The notes under the pieces are model-generated. The model was not told where the DNA came from. It made no database searches and worked only from the letters and a program-made list of their open reading frames with translations. This document shows positions 11,192 through 19,532 of a stretch of DNA of 64,000 bases, one piece after another. Position 1 is the stretch's first letter. Every line of letters begins with the position of its first letter. The position numbers and the translations under genes were made by a program. The DNA comes from Closterium sp. NIES-65 (taxonomy: Eukaryota; Streptophyta; Zygnematophyceae; Desmidiales; Closteriaceae): NCBI GenBank assembly GCA_948144175.1, contig CANXME010002092.1:372001-436000 (forward strand). Direction: 5' to 3'.

Positions 11192-12291
11192 TCCCCCTCG
11201 GGAACTGTGCTTAGGGCCCACCACCTTCAAAACTTTTTTTTCTGCCCGGAGCGCGCTCTAAGCCCTTGCTCTCTCCTTTTTGGCCTGCCCTGCGGCCCCC
11301 CAGACGCCCGCGCGAGCCGCCCTTTGCCGCCCGCGCACCGCCCGTCTCGGCACCTAGCCGCCCGCGCCCGCCCGTTCAGGCACCGAGCCGCCCGCGCGCC
11401 GCCCGTCCCGGCCCTTAGCCGCCCAAGCGCCGCCCGTCAGGGCTCCTAGCCGCTCGCGTGCAGCCCGTTCAGGCCCCTAGCCGCCAGCGCGCCCGCCCGT
11501 TTAGGCCCCTAGCCGCCAGCGCGCCCGCCCGTTCAGGCCCCTAGCCGCCAGCGCGCCGCCCGTTCAGGCCCCTAGCCGCCCGCGCGCCGCTCGTCAGGGC
11601 TCCTAGACGCGCACGCGCCGCCCGTTCAGGCCCACAGCCGCCCGCGCGCCGCTCGTCACGGCCCCTCGCCACCTGCGCGCCGCCCGTCCCGGCCTCTAGC
11701 CACCCACGCGCGCCCGTCCCGGCCCCTAGCCGCCCACGCGAGCCCGTCCCGGCCCTTAGCCGCCCTCGAGCGCCCGTCCCGGCCCCTAGCCACCCACGCG
11801 CGCCCGTCCCGGCCCCTAGCCGCCCACGCGAGCCCGTCCCGGCCCTTCGCCGCCCTCGAGCGCCCGTCCCGGCCCCTAGCCACCCACGCGCCGCCCGACC
11901 CTGTCCCGAGCCGCCCTGTGCCGCCCGTCCCGGCCGCGCTCTCCCGTCCCTGCTGCACGACGCTGTCCCGGCCCCCCACGCCGCCCGCTAGCCGCCGTGC
12001 GACCTGAGCCGCCCGAGCCGTCTCCGCCGCTGAGGAGCCGAGCCGCCCGAGCCACCTGTGCCGCTGACTGCCCGAGCCGCCCGAGCCGCCCGCGCCACCC
12101 GAGCCGCCCGAGCCGCCCGTGCCGCCCGAGCCGCCCGAGCCGTCCGAGCCGCCTGCACCGCCTAAGGAGCCGAGCCGCTGGTCCTGCGAGGCTGCTGTTG
12201 CTGCTGAGCCGGTTGAGCTACTGTGTTGCTGTGCTGCTGTGCTACTGCGCTGCCCGACCCGTCCTGTCTGGTGAGACCGTCTACTGCTGTC
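11192..12291 (+). repeat. Element A leader: GC-rich tandem repeats
   Basis: 1.1 kb without a credible gene. Repeats built on CGCCCGTCCCGGCCCCTAGC run through 11,300-11,950, followed by GAGCCGCCC hexamer/nonamer repeats (12,000-12,170). A higher-order 90-bp unit is present as two near-identical copies (11,701-11,790 and 11,791-11,880), each made of three subunits of about 30 bp. Confidence 0.8.
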
Positions 12292-15200
12292 ATGGCTACC
12301 CCTAGTGTCCTCGCTTTTGACGCTGAGGGTCGCGCCATTGACTTTGAGGTCTGGGTCGACGACTTGCAGCTGTTCTTGCAGTGCGATAGAGCAGACGGCC
12401 TTTCTCTCTTTGACCTCACTTCTGGCGCCTCTCCTGCCCCTGCTGCTGATGCTGATCCCACTGTGCGCTCTCAGTGGGCTACCCGCGATGCTGCTGCACG
12501 TCTTGCTGTGCGTCGCCACCTCCCTACCTCTGAGCGCGCGCACTTTAGTCAGTACAAGAGTGCTCAGACCTTGTACGACGCTGTAGTTGCGCGCTACTCT
12601 TCCCCTGCCACTGCTGCACTGAGCCGTCTCATTCTTCCCTACCTCTGTCCTGACCTCTCTACCTTTCCCACTGTCGCTGACCTCATTACGCACCTCCGCA
12701 CTAGTGACACTCGCTACCGCGCCGCCCTTCCTGCTGAGTTCTGCGCCAAGAACCCCCCCCCCATGTACATCACTCTCTACTACGTAGTCGCGCGCCTCCC
12801 TGACTCTCTTCGCGTAGTCAGGGACCACTTTCTCGCAGTCTGTCCCACCACCCTCACTGTCGACCTCCTCGAGAAGGCCCTCCTCGCGGCGGAGAAGAGC
12901 ATCGTCGCTGTAGGAGCTTCTCGGGGTGACCCTCGCACCCCCATCTTTGAGGGGTGCTCTCCTTCCCCACTACTGCCCTCTGTTGCCTCTGCTGCTGCTG
13001 CCGACCTGCTTGGTCTTGAGTCGGTCGGCGCGGCGTCTGCCCCTAGTGGGCGACGCCGCTCTGGCAAGGGCAAGGGGGGCAAGGGCGCGGGTGGAGCTGG
13101 AGGGGGCGGTGGAGGTGGCGGTGGAGGCGGCGGAGGGAGTGGGGGTGGCGGCGGGAGTGGTGGAGGGGGTGGTGGTGGTAGTGGTGGCAGCGGCGGCGGA
13201 GGCGGCGGAGGGGGCGGCAGCGGTGGTGGTGGCGGCGGCAGCGGTGGCGGTGGAGGCGGTGGAGGGGGCGGAGGAGCAGGCGGTGGTGGCGGAGGGAGTG
13301 GAGCTGGTCGGGGTGGTACCCAGCAGCGGAGCGGCGGTGGTGGTGGTCAGCGCCCGCAGCAGCAGCAGCAGCAGCGTTCGCGGGACATCCCTCCGCCCCA
13401 GCAGCTCCGTGAGTGGTACGCTCGGCGTCAGAGGGGTGGGGGTGCTGGTCCGTGTGCCTACGTCCTTCGTTCCGGCGACCGCGCGGGTGAGCAGTGTGGG
13501 GGTGCCCACCCCACCCAGCGCTGCTTTGGCCGCCTGACGGACGCTTGGCGTCAGCAGTTCCCCGAGGCTAGTGAGATCCCCCACTGGGATGAGCTTCTTA
13601 GGGCTGGTGTAGCGATCTTTGATCTTGACTTTGATGCTATCCTTGCTGCTATGTATGCTGTGACTATTAGTGAGGAGGGTGACTGTTACCGGTGTTTCCC
13701 GCCCGACCCGGGCATTGGTACTGCTGCACTAGGTGCTTGTGAGGCTGCTGCTCTAGGTGCCAGTGCGTCTGCGCTCTCAGGTACTGGTGAGACTGCGCTC
13801 TTTGGTACTGCGTCGCCTTCCTCCTCCCTCACTTTCACACTTGACTCCGGGGCTTCTCGCTCCTTCTTTCGAGACCGCACCACCCTCACGCCGCTTAGTC
13901 GGCCGGTTGCAGTCTCCCTGGCTGACCCCTCTGGGGGTCCTGTCCTCTCTCACTTTTCCACTGTCCTCCCGTGTCCGGCTGCCCCCTCGGGCACCCTGTC
14001 TGGTCTGTACCTTCCCTCGTTCTCGACGAACTTGGTGAGTGGTGCGGACCTACAGGATGCGGGGGTTCACCAGTTCACTCCTGCGAGTCAGCGGGTGACC
14101 CACTGCATGGACGCACGCACAGGCCGGCACCTGGCCACGTTCTCGCGTCGGCCGGGGTCGAGCCTCTACACCCTGACCACTACGTCTCCTCCTGTCCCTG
14201 CGTCTGGTCAGGTAGCTGCGTCAGGTCAGGTGTTTGCTGCTGCGTCCCGGTCTGGCCCTGAGTCTGCCCCCTGTTCGTGTCCCCTCCTGTCTCACGAGAC
14301 CCTCCTGTGGCACCACCGTCTGGGCCACCCCTCCTTGCCCCGTCTTCGGAGCATGGCTTCCCGTGTCCTTGTCTCTGGTCTTCCCCAGTCTCTCCCTCCC
14401 CTTCCTTCGGGGCCAGGACCTTCCTGTGTCCCCTGTGTCGAGGGGCGCCTCCGGGCTGCTCCTCACTCCTCCCAGTTCCCCCCGACAGAGGCTCCTCTGC
14501 AGACACTTCACATGGACGTGTGGGGCCCAGCCCCCGTCCGTGGGCAGGGTCACGAGCGCTACTTCCTGTTGGTGGTTGACGACTACTCGCGTTACACCAC
14601 AGTCCTCCCCTTGCGCAGCAAGGGTGCTATCACTGAGGTGCTGCTCGACTGGATCCGCGAGGCTCGTCTCCAGCTCAGGAGGAGCTTCGGCTCGGACTTT
14701 CCTGTTCTGCGTCTGCACTCGGACAGAGGCGGGGAGTTCTCCTCTCGCCTTCTACTAGACTACTGTCGTGCACGGGGGATCCGCCAGACCTTCACGCTTC
14801 CGGACTCTCCACAGCAAAATGGGATTGCTGAGCGCCGCATTGGCATGGTCATGGATGTCGCTCGTACGTCCATGATGCATGCGGCTGCCCCCCATTTTCT
14901 GTGGCCGTTTGCGGTTCGGTACGCGGCGCATCAGCTCAACCTTCACCCCAGGGTCTCTCGGCCTGCGATGTCCCCAGTCTTGCTGTGGACGGGGAAGGTT
15001 GGCGATGCGTCTGCGTTCCGTGTCTGGGGATCTCGGGCGTTTGTCCGCGACTTGTCTGCGGACAAGCTGTCCCCTCGTGCTGCTCCCTGTGTCTTCCTTG
15101 GCTTCCCCCCTGACGCTCCAGGGTGGCAGTTCTACCACCCCTCCTCTCGTCGTGTTCTGTCCTCCCAGGACGTCACGTTCGACGAGTCAGTCCCCTTCTA

Positions 15201-16008
15201 CCGCCTCTTCCCCTACCGCACTCATTCCCTTCCCCCGCCACCGGACTTCCTTGTGCCGGTTCCCCCCCCGGTAGACCCCCTCCCCCCTCAGGTTCCTGCC
15301 CCCTCAGGTGTGTCCCAGGTAGACGCAGTTGACCCGGTCGAGGTTACTGGTGACTCTGGTGCTGCTGCGGGTGCTGAGCATGGGGGTGCTGACTCTGGGG
15401 GTGCTGTGCGCGGGGGTGCCGAGCCTGGGGGTGCTACTGCGGAGGGTGCTGGGCCAGGGGGTGCTGAGCCGGGGGGTGCTGTGCCTGGAGCTGCTGAGCT
15501 AGGGGGTGCTGAGTCTGGGGGTGCTGAGTCTGGAGCTGCTGAGCCTGGGGGTGCTGGGTCTGGAGCTGCTGAGCCTGGGGGTGCTACGTCAGGAGCTGCT
15601 GAGCCTGGGGGTGCTGCGTCTGGGGCTGCTGAGCCTGGGGTTTCTCCTGGTGCTGCGTCTCGGCGGGAGCCCCTCTCTCCACAGGAGCTGCGCGAGTGGT
15701 TTGCTCGCCGCTGGAGGCGTACTGCCGGAGCTGGAGCTTCTTCGACCGTCGAGGGTGCTGGGGCCGCCGGTCCCGGAGCTGCTGGGCCTGCGGGTCCTAC
15801 TGGAGCTGGAGCTGCTGGAGGTGTTGGTGCGGAGACTCCAGCTGTCTGTCCTGGAGGTGGTTCTGCTGCTGGTGCTGCTGGAGGTCCTGCCGCTGAGGGT
15901 GCTGGTGCTGTCCCTGCTGAGTCTGGAGCTGCAGCGCGGCCTCGGCCGTACTTCGTTCCGCTCCTGCAGCAGGTTCTTGGTCTTTCTCCTCCGGTAGAGT
16001 GTCCATAG
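12292..16008 (+). CDS. Element A Gag-protease-integrase-linker polyprotein (first part, ends at an in-frame TAG)
   Basis: 1,238 residues from ATG 12,292. Residues 1-230 are copia Gag; about 255-355 are glycine-rich (some 70 Gly codons mixed with Ser). PPQQLREWYARR is at about 365-380 and the knuckle is C388-x13-C402-x3-H406-x4-C411. Protease follows with D518 in LDSGAS, then GAG-pre-integrase HHRLGHPS (about 674), then integrase D742, D811 and E847, with 35 residues between the last two as expected. The linker (about 1,010-1,215) repeats EPGGA-type pentapeptides and has a second LREWFARR motif. A TAG at 16,006-16,008 ends the frame; B has Pro there. An in-frame TTG lies 69 nt upstream, but the conserved start is the ATG. 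Gag and Pol appear to be one frame, as in plant copia elements. Confidence 0.92.
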   Translation: MATPSVLAFDAEGRAIDFEVWVDDLQLFLQCDRADGLSLFDLTSGASPAPAADADPTVRSQWATRDAAARLAVRRHLPTSERAHFSQYKSAQTLYDAVVARYSSPATAALSRLILPYLCPDLSTFPTVADLITHLRTSDTRYRAALPAEFCAKNPPPMYITLYYVVARLPDSLRVVRDHFLAVCPTTLTVDLLEKALLAAEKSIVAVGASRGDPRTPIFEGCSPSPLLPSVASAAAADLLGLESVGAASAPSGRRRSGKGKGGKGAGGAGGGGGGGGGGGGGSGGGGGSGGGGGGGSGGSGGGGGGGGGSGGGGGGSGGGGGGGGGGGAGGGGGGSGAGRGGTQQRSGGGGGQRPQQQQQQRSRDIPPPQQLREWYARRQRGGGAGPCAYVLRSGDRAGEQCGGAHPTQRCFGRLTDAWRQQFPEASEIPHWDELLRAGVAIFDLDFDAILAAMYAVTISEEGDCYRCFPPDPGIGTAALGACEAAALGASASALSGTGETALFGTASPSSSLTFTLDSGASRSFFRDRTTLTPLSRPVAVSLADPSGGPVLSHFSTVLPCPAAPSGTLSGLYLPSFSTNLVSGADLQDAGVHQFTPASQRVTHCMDARTGRHLATFSRRPGSSLYTLTTTSPPVPASGQVAASGQVFAAASRSGPESAPCSCPLLSHETLLWHHRLGHPSLPRLRSMASRVLVSGLPQSLPPLPSGPGPSCVPCVEGRLRAAPHSSQFPPTEAPLQTLHMDVWGPAPVRGQGHERYFLLVVDDYSRYTTVLPLRSKGAITEVLLDWIREARLQLRRSFGSDFPVLRLHSDRGGEFSSRLLLDYCRARGIRQTFTLPDSPQQNGIAERRIGMVMDVARTSMMHAAAPHFLWPFAVRYAAHQLNLHPRVSRPAMSPVLLWTGKVGDASAFRVWGSRAFVRDLSADKLSPRAAPCVFLGFPPDAPGWQFYHPSSRRVLSSQDVTFDESVPFYRLFPYRTHSLPPPPDFLVPVPPPVDPLPPQVPAPSGVSQVDAVDPVEVTGDSGAAAGAEHGGADSGGAVRGGAEPGGATAEGAGPGGAEPGGAVPGAAELGGAESGGAESGAAEPGGAGSGAAEPGGATSGAAEPGGAASGAAEPGVSPGAASRREPLSPQELREWFARRWRRTAGAGASSTVEGAGAAGPGAAGPAGPTGAGAAGGVGAETPAVCPGGGSAAGAAGGPAAEGAGAVPAESGAAARPRPYFVPLLQQVLGLSPPVECP

Positions 16009-18183
16009 CCTGTCCTTTCGCAGTCACTGTTGGAGCCTTCCTCCCCACTGCCTGCTCCCTCTCCTTACACTGGTCCTACTGGAGGTCTTGCTGAGCGTCG
16101 TGAGCCTGCGTCTCGTCCCGCGTCGCCTGTTCGTGCTGCTCGCGCTAGTGGTCGCGGTTCGTGTCAGCGTCCTCCTCCTGTCCCTTGCACGCACCGGATG
16201 TCTCTGCGTCCGTCCACTGCTCCTCTGCGTGCCCCTTTGCCTTCTTCTCCTGAGTCCTCTCTTCCTGCGCTTGCCGACCCTGAGTCGGACACTCTTCGTG
16301 CTGCCAGTCCTACTGTCACGCGTCTCCTTGCTACTGCTGTCACTGACCCCTCTTTTGAGTCCACTGCTGCGTCTGCTCTTGTCGCTGAGCTCGTCGACTT
16401 TGCTGCTCGCTGTCGTCTAGACTACGCTGCTAGCCTTGTTGCTGAGTCTGCGTCTGTCTGTCCTCCGTCCGTCGAGGGTGAGTGTGCTCTTGGCACGGAC
16501 GACCTAGAGGACAGGCAGGAGGAGTTACAGTGTCTGGCTGCTGCTTCACCTCATCTCGCATCTGTACTGCTTGCTCCTGAGGGAGACCCGGATGCACTAG
16601 ACATCCCGACTCCGCGCTCCTACGCAGAGGCCGTAGAGGGTCCCTACTCCTCTCAGTGGCAGGCAGCTATGGATGCAGAGATGGCTTCCTGGAAGTCCAC
16701 AGGCACCTACGTTGACGCGGTTCCCCCTCCTGGGGCGAACATCGTCAGTGGCATGTGGATCTTCAGGGTGAAGCGGCCGCCAGGCTCTCCACCTGTCTTC
16801 AAGGCGCGGTACGTCGCTCGTGGCTTCAGTCAGCGGCAGGGAGTTGACTACTTTCAGACCTTCTCTCCCACCCCGAAGATGACCACTCTTCGGGTGCTGC
16901 TACACATAGCCGCTCAGCGCGACTACGAGCTTCACTCTCTCGACTTCAGCACTGCGTTCCTGCAGGGTAGCCTGCACGAGGAGATCTGGCTGCGCCGTCC
17001 ACCTGGCTTCACTGGGACTTTCCCTCCTGGCACCCAGTGGAGCCTCCGACGGCCAGTCTACGGTCTCCGCCAGGCACCGCGTGAGTGGCACGACACACTG
17101 AGGACTACGCTTGCGGCTCTTGGGTTTGCTCCTTCTACTATTGACCCGTCGCTGTTTCTGCGCACCGACACTTCACTGCCGCCGTTCTACATCCTCGTGT
17201 ACGTTGACGACTTGGTCTTTGCCACAGCGGACACTGCTGGACTCGCCTACGTGAAGTCCGAGCTGCTGAAGAGACACACGTGCACAGACCTGGGTGAACT
17301 GCGCAGCTACCTTGGCTTGCAGATCACTCGGGACAGAGCACGCCGTACCATTACCTTGACTCAGTCACACATGGTGCAGCAGGTCCTTCAGCGCTTCGGC
17401 TTCACGTACTCCTCGCCTCAGGCCACTCCTCTGTCTACCCGCCACTCGCTCTCAGCTCTGCCTTCGGATGAGTCCGTAGAGTCGAGTGGCCCGTACCCAG
17501 AGCTTGTTGGCTGCCTCATGTACCTGATGACCTGCACACGACCTGACCTTGCATACCCTCTGAGCATTCTTGCACGCTATGTTGCTCCTGGGAGACACCG
17601 ACCAGAGCACATGGCTGCAGCGAAGAGGGTATTGCGCTACCTGTGCAGTACGTCGGGCATGGGGCTAGTGCTTGGAGGGCGGAGTCCAGTGGTCCTTACA
17701 GGTCACGCGGACGCTTCTTGGGCTGACGACCAGGCTACGCAGCGGTCGTCACAGGGTTACACCTTCAGCCTTAGTTCCGGCTCTGTCTCGTGGCGGGCTA
17801 CTCGTTCGTCTTCGGTTCTCAGCTCCAGTTGTGAGGCTGAGATCTACGCAGGGGCCATGGCTGCACAGGAGCTTCGCTGGCTCACCTACCTGCTGACTGA
17901 CCTTGGAGAGCCGCCTCGTTCTCCTCCAGTGCTGTACGTAGACAACAAGGCCATGCTGGCCTTGTGTCGAGAGCAGCGTCTGGAGCACAGAACGAAGCAC
18001 ATTGCTCTTCGCTACTTCCTTGCTCGTGAGCTACAGCAGCGTGGACAGTTGCGGCTTGCGTACGTGGCCTCTGAGGCCAACACTGCTGATGTGTTCACCA
18101 AGGCACTTGCGCCTTGTGACCATCAGTGCTTCTGCACCCAGTTGGGTCTTGTGCCTGTCTTGCCTCACTTGCTCTCCTCTTGA
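16009..18183 (+). CDS. Element A reverse transcriptase-RNase H (same frame, after the TAG)
   Basis: 724 residues in the same frame as the upstream part. After a Ser/Pro/Ala-rich spacer the RT domain begins near SQWQAAMDAEMASWK, with FSQRQGVDYFQTFSP, LDFSTAFLQGSLHEEIW and the catalytic VYVDDLVF (Tyr codon at 17,200). The connection carries LVGCLMYLMTCTRPDLAY. Copia RNase H has GHADASWADDQ, SCEAEIYAG, YVDNKAMLAL and RTKHIALRYFLA. It ends QLGLVPVLPHLLSS. No frameshift is present, so only the one TAG prevents a complete gag-pol. It would copy element RNA into cDNA in the particle. Confidence 0.93.
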   Translation, partial: PVLSQSLLEPSSPLPAPSPYTGPTGGLAERREPASRPASPVRAARASGRGSCQRPPPVPCTHRMSLRPSTAPLRAPLPSSPESSLPALADPESDTLRAASPTVTRLLATAVTDPSFESTAASALVAELVDFAARCRLDYAASLVAESASVCPPSVEGECALGTDDLEDRQEELQCLAAASPHLASVLLAPEGDPDALDIPTPRSYAEAVEGPYSSQWQAAMDAEMASWKSTGTYVDAVPPPGANIVSGMWIFRVKRPPGSPPVFKARYVARGFSQRQGVDYFQTFSPTPKMTTLRVLLHIAAQRDYELHSLDFSTAFLQGSLHEEIWLRRPPGFTGTFPPGTQWSLRRPVYGLRQAPREWHDTLRTTLAALGFAPSTIDPSLFLRTDTSLPPFYILVYVDDLVFATADTAGLAYVKSELLKRHTCTDLGELRSYLGLQITRDRARRTITLTQSHMVQQVLQRFGFTYSSPQATPLSTRHSLSALPSDESVESSGPYPELVGCLMYLMTCTRPDLAYPLSILARYVAPGRHRPEHMAAAKRVLRYLCSTSGMGLVLGGRSPVVLTGHADASWADDQATQRSSQGYTFSLSSGSVSWRATRSSSVLSSSCEAEIYAGAMAAQELRWLTYLLTDLGEPPRSPPVLYVDNKAMLALCREQRLEHRTKHIALRYFLARELQQRGQLRLAYVASEANTADVFTKALAPCDHQCFCTQLGLVPVLPHLLSS

Positions 18184-18388
18184 CTTTACTTGTACTGTGA
18201 CATATATATACCTGCTCTTGCTTGTCTAGCTTTATATATATGTCTGTACTCTTGCATGTGAACTGGCCTTTGGCCTTGCTCTTGTGCTCGGACTGTGTGG
18301 TGACTTTGTGATCCACCCTGAGCCTTGCTTTGTCTTGCTTGACTGGTCTTGTGACCCCTTGTTCTCCCCCACTTTGCCTATGGGGGTG
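18184..18388 (+). other. Element A 3' UTR and polypurine tract
   Basis: 205 bp after the RNase H stop, shared with B, D, S and J. The last 23 bases are a C5 run, a short loop and TGGGGGTG next to the LTR, which gives a small hairpin overlapping the plus-strand primer. Confidence 0.75.
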
Positions 18389-18523
18389 TGTCAGAACATA
18401 TATATAGCTTATACTATTGTGTAGGCTATAGTGGGGTATCCCATAGGGGGTACAACCCAGTTAGGGTTTGCTGTTTGTACTCACTTCATTCATAGTTCAT
18501 TGATTCTCGTTCTATTCTCAACA
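18389..18523 (+). repeat. Element A 3' LTR
   Basis: 135 bp, identical to 11,042-11,176 except for two G/A transitions. Followed by the TSD GCACG. Confidence 0.95.
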
Positions 18524-18870
18524 GCACGGGGTCGACGGGGCCAGCGGGGCCGCTAAGGGGGCGGGCGCACGGGTGTACAGGGCCAGCGGGGCCGCTAAGG
18601 GGCGGGCGCACGGGTTGACGGGGCCAGCGGGGCCGCTATGGGGCGGCGCGTGAGGTCGACGGGGCCAGCTAAGGGGCGGCACGAGGGGCCGACGGGGCCT
18701 CTAAGCGAGGTCGACGGGGCCGACGGGGCCTCTAAGGGGCGGCGCACAAGGGCGCACTGGGAGCAAGGCGCACGAGTGCGCTAGAGAGGACTGCGCACAA
18801 GGGCGCTCCGAGCGGAAACGTTGGGCCCTTAGGAACGGTCCTAGGTTCCTAGCCTAGGCTCGTAATACCA
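18524..18870 (-). repeat. Element C leader, LTR-proximal part, and primer-binding site
   Basis: Continuation of the C tandem-repeat leader beyond element A (units with GACGGGGCCAGCGGGGCCGC to about 18,760). The minus-strand PBS TGGTATTACGAGCC is at 18,857-18,870. It is a weakened tRNA-Met match compared with other elements here. Confidence 0.75.
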
Positions 18871-18998
18871 TGTTAGAATGAACGAGAATTGATTGCACTA
18901 TGAGAGTTGGAGTACAAATAGCAAACCCTAACTTTGTGTACCCCCTAAAGGCTAACCCACTATAGCCTACACAATAACAACACATATAATGTTTGACA
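18871..18998 (-). repeat. Element C 5' LTR
   Basis: 128 bp, on the minus strand TGTCAAACAT...TCTAACA, followed by the PBS. It shares the LTR core with A and B, including the AAACCCTAA telo-box. The partner LTR is left of the window. Confidence 0.85.
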
Positions 18999-19532
18999 CT
19001 GTCTGACTGCCGCCGTCGCTCCTGTAGCAGCTGCCGCGGAGCGCTTTGCCACGGTCGCGGCCCCGCCTTGCAGAAGCTGCCGCGGAGCCTCCTGCTGCTG
19101 TCGCGACCCCACCCTACAGCAGTACTCGCGGCCCCGCCCTGTAGCGGTCACGGCCCCACCCTGCAGCAGCTGTCGCAGACCTGCTTTACCGCCGACGCGG
19201 CCCTGCTTTGCCGCAGCTGTCGTGGCCCCGCGGTCGCCGCCGTCGTACGCCTACCCGGCCGCCGCCCGCCGAGCGCCGGCCCTGCTCTCCTGGCGAGCGC
19301 CTGCCCTTCCCACCACTGATGAGCAACTACCTTGCTCGTGCGCTGCCGCGCCATCTGCTTGCCTGTCTGTCTGCCGGCCTGTCTGCCTGCCTGCTTGCCT
19401 GCCTGCCTACCTGTCTGCCTGCCGCACCTGCCTTGCCCGCGCTGCTACTGCTGCTACTTCTGTTACTGCTGCTAGTTTGCTGCTGCTGCTGCTACTACTG
19501 CTACTTCTGCTACTGCTGCTACTAGCAGTGGC
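18999..19532 (+). repeat. Element E leader remnant with CTGC/CTGT microsatellite
   Basis: GC-rich leader-like sequence with GCTGCCGCGGAGC and CGCGGCCCCGCC units, then tetranucleotide CTGC/CTGT repeats (about 19,358-19,430) and CTGCTACTG trinucleotide repeats to 19,515. No supported gene. Confidence 0.6.

Larger units (their letters stand above)
11042..18523 (+). mobile_element. Element A: near-intact Ty1/copia element inserted in the leader of C
   Basis: 7,482 bp with 135-bp LTRs differing by two transitions and a 5-bp TSD GCACG (11,037-11,041 and 18,524-18,528). It holds PBS, a GC-rich repeat leader, one gag-pol frame interrupted by a single TAG, a 3' UTR and a polypurine tract. It is the youngest-looking full-length element of the left block, together with B. 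The target is the tandem-repeat leader of element C. Confidence 0.96.
1..18998 (-). mobile_element. Element C: Ty1/copia retrotransposon, split by A and B, runs off the left edge
   Basis: Three collinear minus-strand pieces belong to one copia element: 18,524-18,998 (5' LTR, PBS, distal leader), 8,620-11,041 (proximal leader, Gag, protease) and 1-1,122 (integrase). Element A interrupts the leader and element B interrupts pol, each with a clean 5-bp target-site duplication, so the pieces rejoin in frame. The 3' half (RT, RNase H, 3' LTR) lies left of the window. Because A and B sit inside it, C is older than both. C itself lies in the leader of element E. Its Gag starts MASPPMLAFDAEG, placing it with D rather than with A and B. 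Confidence 0.85.
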
